A stretch of 64,000 bases of DNA from Desulforamulus ruminis DSM 2154 (GTDB lineage Bacteria > Bacillota > Desulfotomaculia > Desulfotomaculales > Desulfotomaculaceae), in assembly GCF_000215085.1 (NCBI RefSeq), contig NC_015589.1, forward strand, positions 2,678,120-2,742,119, in the 5' to 3' direction. The position numbers and the translations under genes are program-made. Below the pieces are notes generated by a model. It saw nothing but the letters and a program-made list of their open reading frames with translations. It was not told the DNA's origin and searched no databases. Positions 62,729 to 64,000 of the stretch are shown here, one piece after another. The first letter of the stretch is position 1. Every line of letters begins with the position of its first letter.

Positions 62729-62958
62729 AAAACCTCCCAAGTTATTAAACCCTTATTTGAAGGAAAAATTGGCATTAAGACAGGGACGTTCCTCTTCCAT
62801 CCCGGAGAATGCCACGAATCAATAACATTATATCAGCCCCTCCCCTCCATGAAGTAGGATTGTAATTTATTACCTTATGAACCCTGCAGGAGTTCCCTGG
62901 ACCGGAGTCAAATTTAAAATGTTTAAATGTAGAACTTTGCTCTAAAGGGGGGATTACC

Positions 62959-63501
62959 GTGATAGCCAACACTTTGGCCGAAAAAAGGGAATTCATTATT
63001 TGGTTCATACGGACCAACCGTCTGAAAAAACCCGAAGCATCCAGGGTGCTGGATTTTATTAAAGACAACAAAAACCTATTGTCCCGGGTACAGTTTACCA
63101 ACAAGTTGTCCAATCAACCCGATGCCCTTCTTGTTTCCGCGGTGTATACCAATACCTTCCCTTTTGATTTTCGTTTGTCTAACGTGAACTATGGTTCTGT
63201 GGATCAGGTAATTCATCAATTGAAAACCAATCCCCCCAAACGTCTCGCCATTTGGTTGTCCTTTGCCAGTCCCCCCCATTGCCGATTTTGCCCCCGTTCC
63301 AAACGAAAGCAGTTGCAGGCAAGCCTTACCCCGGATTCCCAAGCCCAGCGTTTACTGGTGGAAGCGGTCCGCACGGTCAATCAAAGGGAAGCTTACCGCA
63401 GAACGTTGCTGAAAAAAATTGATCAGGCACTGGATGAAAAAAATTCCCAGGAGTTTGAACGTCTTTCCCAAGAGCTTCGCAAACTGGTGTATGAAACATA
63501 G
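62959..63501 (+). CDS. ypiB: UPF0302 (YpiB-like) protein
   Basis: The protein has 180 residues from GTG 62959, behind GGGGGG. The N-terminal domain EKREFIIWFIRTNRLKKPEA matches the YpiB domain of Bacillus. The C-terminal part (residues about 145-178) is a helical segment with an IDEAL-like feel (KIDQALDEKNSQEFERLSQEL). The function is poorly known. A strong terminator follows. Confidence 0.85.
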   Translation: MIANTLAEKREFIIWFIRTNRLKKPEASRVLDFIKDNKNLLSRVQFTNKLSNQPDALLVSAVYTNTFPFDFRLSNVNYGSVDQVIHQLKTNPPKRLAIWLSFASPPHCRFCPRSKRKQLQASLTPDSQAQRLLVEAVRTVNQREAYRRTLLKKIDQALDEKNSQEFERLSQELRKLVYET

Positions 63502-63512
63502 CCACTGATCTT

Positions 63513-63540
63513 CCCCCGGTTGATTATCTCCGGGGGTTTT
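63513..63540 (+). terminator. Terminator of ypiB
   Basis: The 7-bp stem CCCCCGG (63513-63519) pairs with CCGGGGG (63530-63536) and is followed by TTTTTT. Confidence 0.9.
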
Positions 63541-63677
63541 TTATGCCTGGATCCACTGAATAAATATTTAATCACTACAAAATTTTCCCTTTTTCCAACT
63601 TTCTGAAAATTAAATGAAGGAAGATTAATGAATTTTGTCGTAGATATTCTAAAATGTTCCATATGGCAGGTGATGCT

Positions 63678-64000
63678 ATGAGTATCGGTAGAAAGTTTAT
63701 CCTGACTGTATTTATCACCGGGCTGGTACTGGTAGGGGAAATTTTGTTTTTATTTCACCATTACATTATTCCCTGGCAGGTGGATCATATTGTTGAAAAG
63801 GCCAGGGCCATCGCTTATTTTCTCCAGGAAACCACGCCTCTGCTGCAAGATGATGAAAAACAAAAACTGGTCGCCAATCTGAACGGTAAAGAACCGGATC
63901 TCAGTTATTTATTAATTATGGATAAAAACGCCAAAGCCCTGATTCACAGCGATCCAGACCGGGTTGGCATGGTTTTTCCCGATCAAGGAAAACTTTCTTC
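63678..64000 (+). CDS. Membrane sensor protein, N-terminal part (cut by the window end)
   Basis: ATG 63678 follows CAGGTGA. The first 107 codons are in the window. A membrane helix (FILTVFITGLVLVGEILFLF) is followed by an extracellular region of Cache/PAS-like look: LSYLLIMDKNAKALIHSDPD resembles the ligand domain of membrane histidine kinases and chemotaxis receptors. The output domain lies beyond the window, so kinase, chemotaxis receptor and cyclic-di-GMP enzyme all remain possible. Confidence 0.75.
   Translation, partial: MSIGRKFILTVFITGLVLVGEILFLFHHYIIPWQVDHIVEKARAIAYFLQETTPLLQDDEKQKLVANLNGKEPDLSYLLIMDKNAKALIHSDPDRVGMVFPDQGKLS

Overview
The window reads as chromosome of a sporulation-lineage, anaerobic Gram-positive bacterium (Bacillota, Clostridia). 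The best fit is a Desulfotomaculum/Desulforamulus-type sulfate reducer, but that is an inference. Supporting signs are AddAB rather than RecBCD, a YpiB (UPF0302) protein, S-layer homology domains, a GlcD/GlcF-like oxidase pair, a rubrerythrin-like ferritin, a UGA-containing SelW-like gene, GGAGG-type ribosome binding sites and frequent TTG/GTG starts. I found no rRNA, tRNA, CRISPR array or intact insertion sequence.

Layout. 1-2.6 kb: a very short globin-coupled chemotaxis-type sensor and rarA, bracketed by copies of an intergenic repeat; a LexA-like box overlaps the rarA promoter. 2.6-10.7 kb: the most unusual region, a tandem duplication of a three-gene unit on the minus strand. Each unit has a degenerate IS1634-like transposase-derived protein, a TauE/SafE (TSUP) membrane permease, and a 238-residue membrane-anchored protein translationally coupled to the permease. 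10.7-14.5 kb: a MoxR ATPase/VWA pair and two small unknown genes. 14.5-22 kb: a 34-nt repeat cluster, then addB-addA. 22-24.6 kb: a BlaI-type repressor with a palindromic operator and an M56 sensor protease fused to a peptidoglycan amidase. 24.6-34.3 kb: thrC, an amino acid permease, aguA-aguB (agmatine to putrescine), glcD-glcF, a ferritin-like protein and a 59-residue membrane protein.

34.3-47.8 kb: a YqxD-family protein, an FtsA-like actin ATPase with beta-grasp-like repeats, a glucan phosphorylase, a TPR-like/PRC-barrel/VanW operon, a SelW-like selenoprotein whose UGA breaks its reading frame, a cysteine synthase, a Lon-family protease and a YtqA-type radical SAM protein. 47.8-52.8 kb: a rifampin-phosphotransferase-like enzyme and an S-layer homology protein. 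53-59.1 kb: a tightly packed operon of ECF sigma factor, membrane-anchored beta-propeller (probable anti-sigma), large membrane protein, ABC ATPase and ABC permease. 59.2-64 kb: glpX, a 50-residue protein, an MFS transporter, an RluA-type pseudouridine synthase, ypiB and the start of a membrane sensor cut by the window edge.

Themes are cell-envelope sensing (BlaI/M56-amidase, ECF/ABC operon, VanW, SLH), genome maintenance (rarA, addAB) and anaerobic carbon and nitrogen metabolism. The strongest candidate for an undescribed system is the duplicated permease module with its exapted transposase-like protein. The SelW-like gene and the M56-amidase fusion come next.
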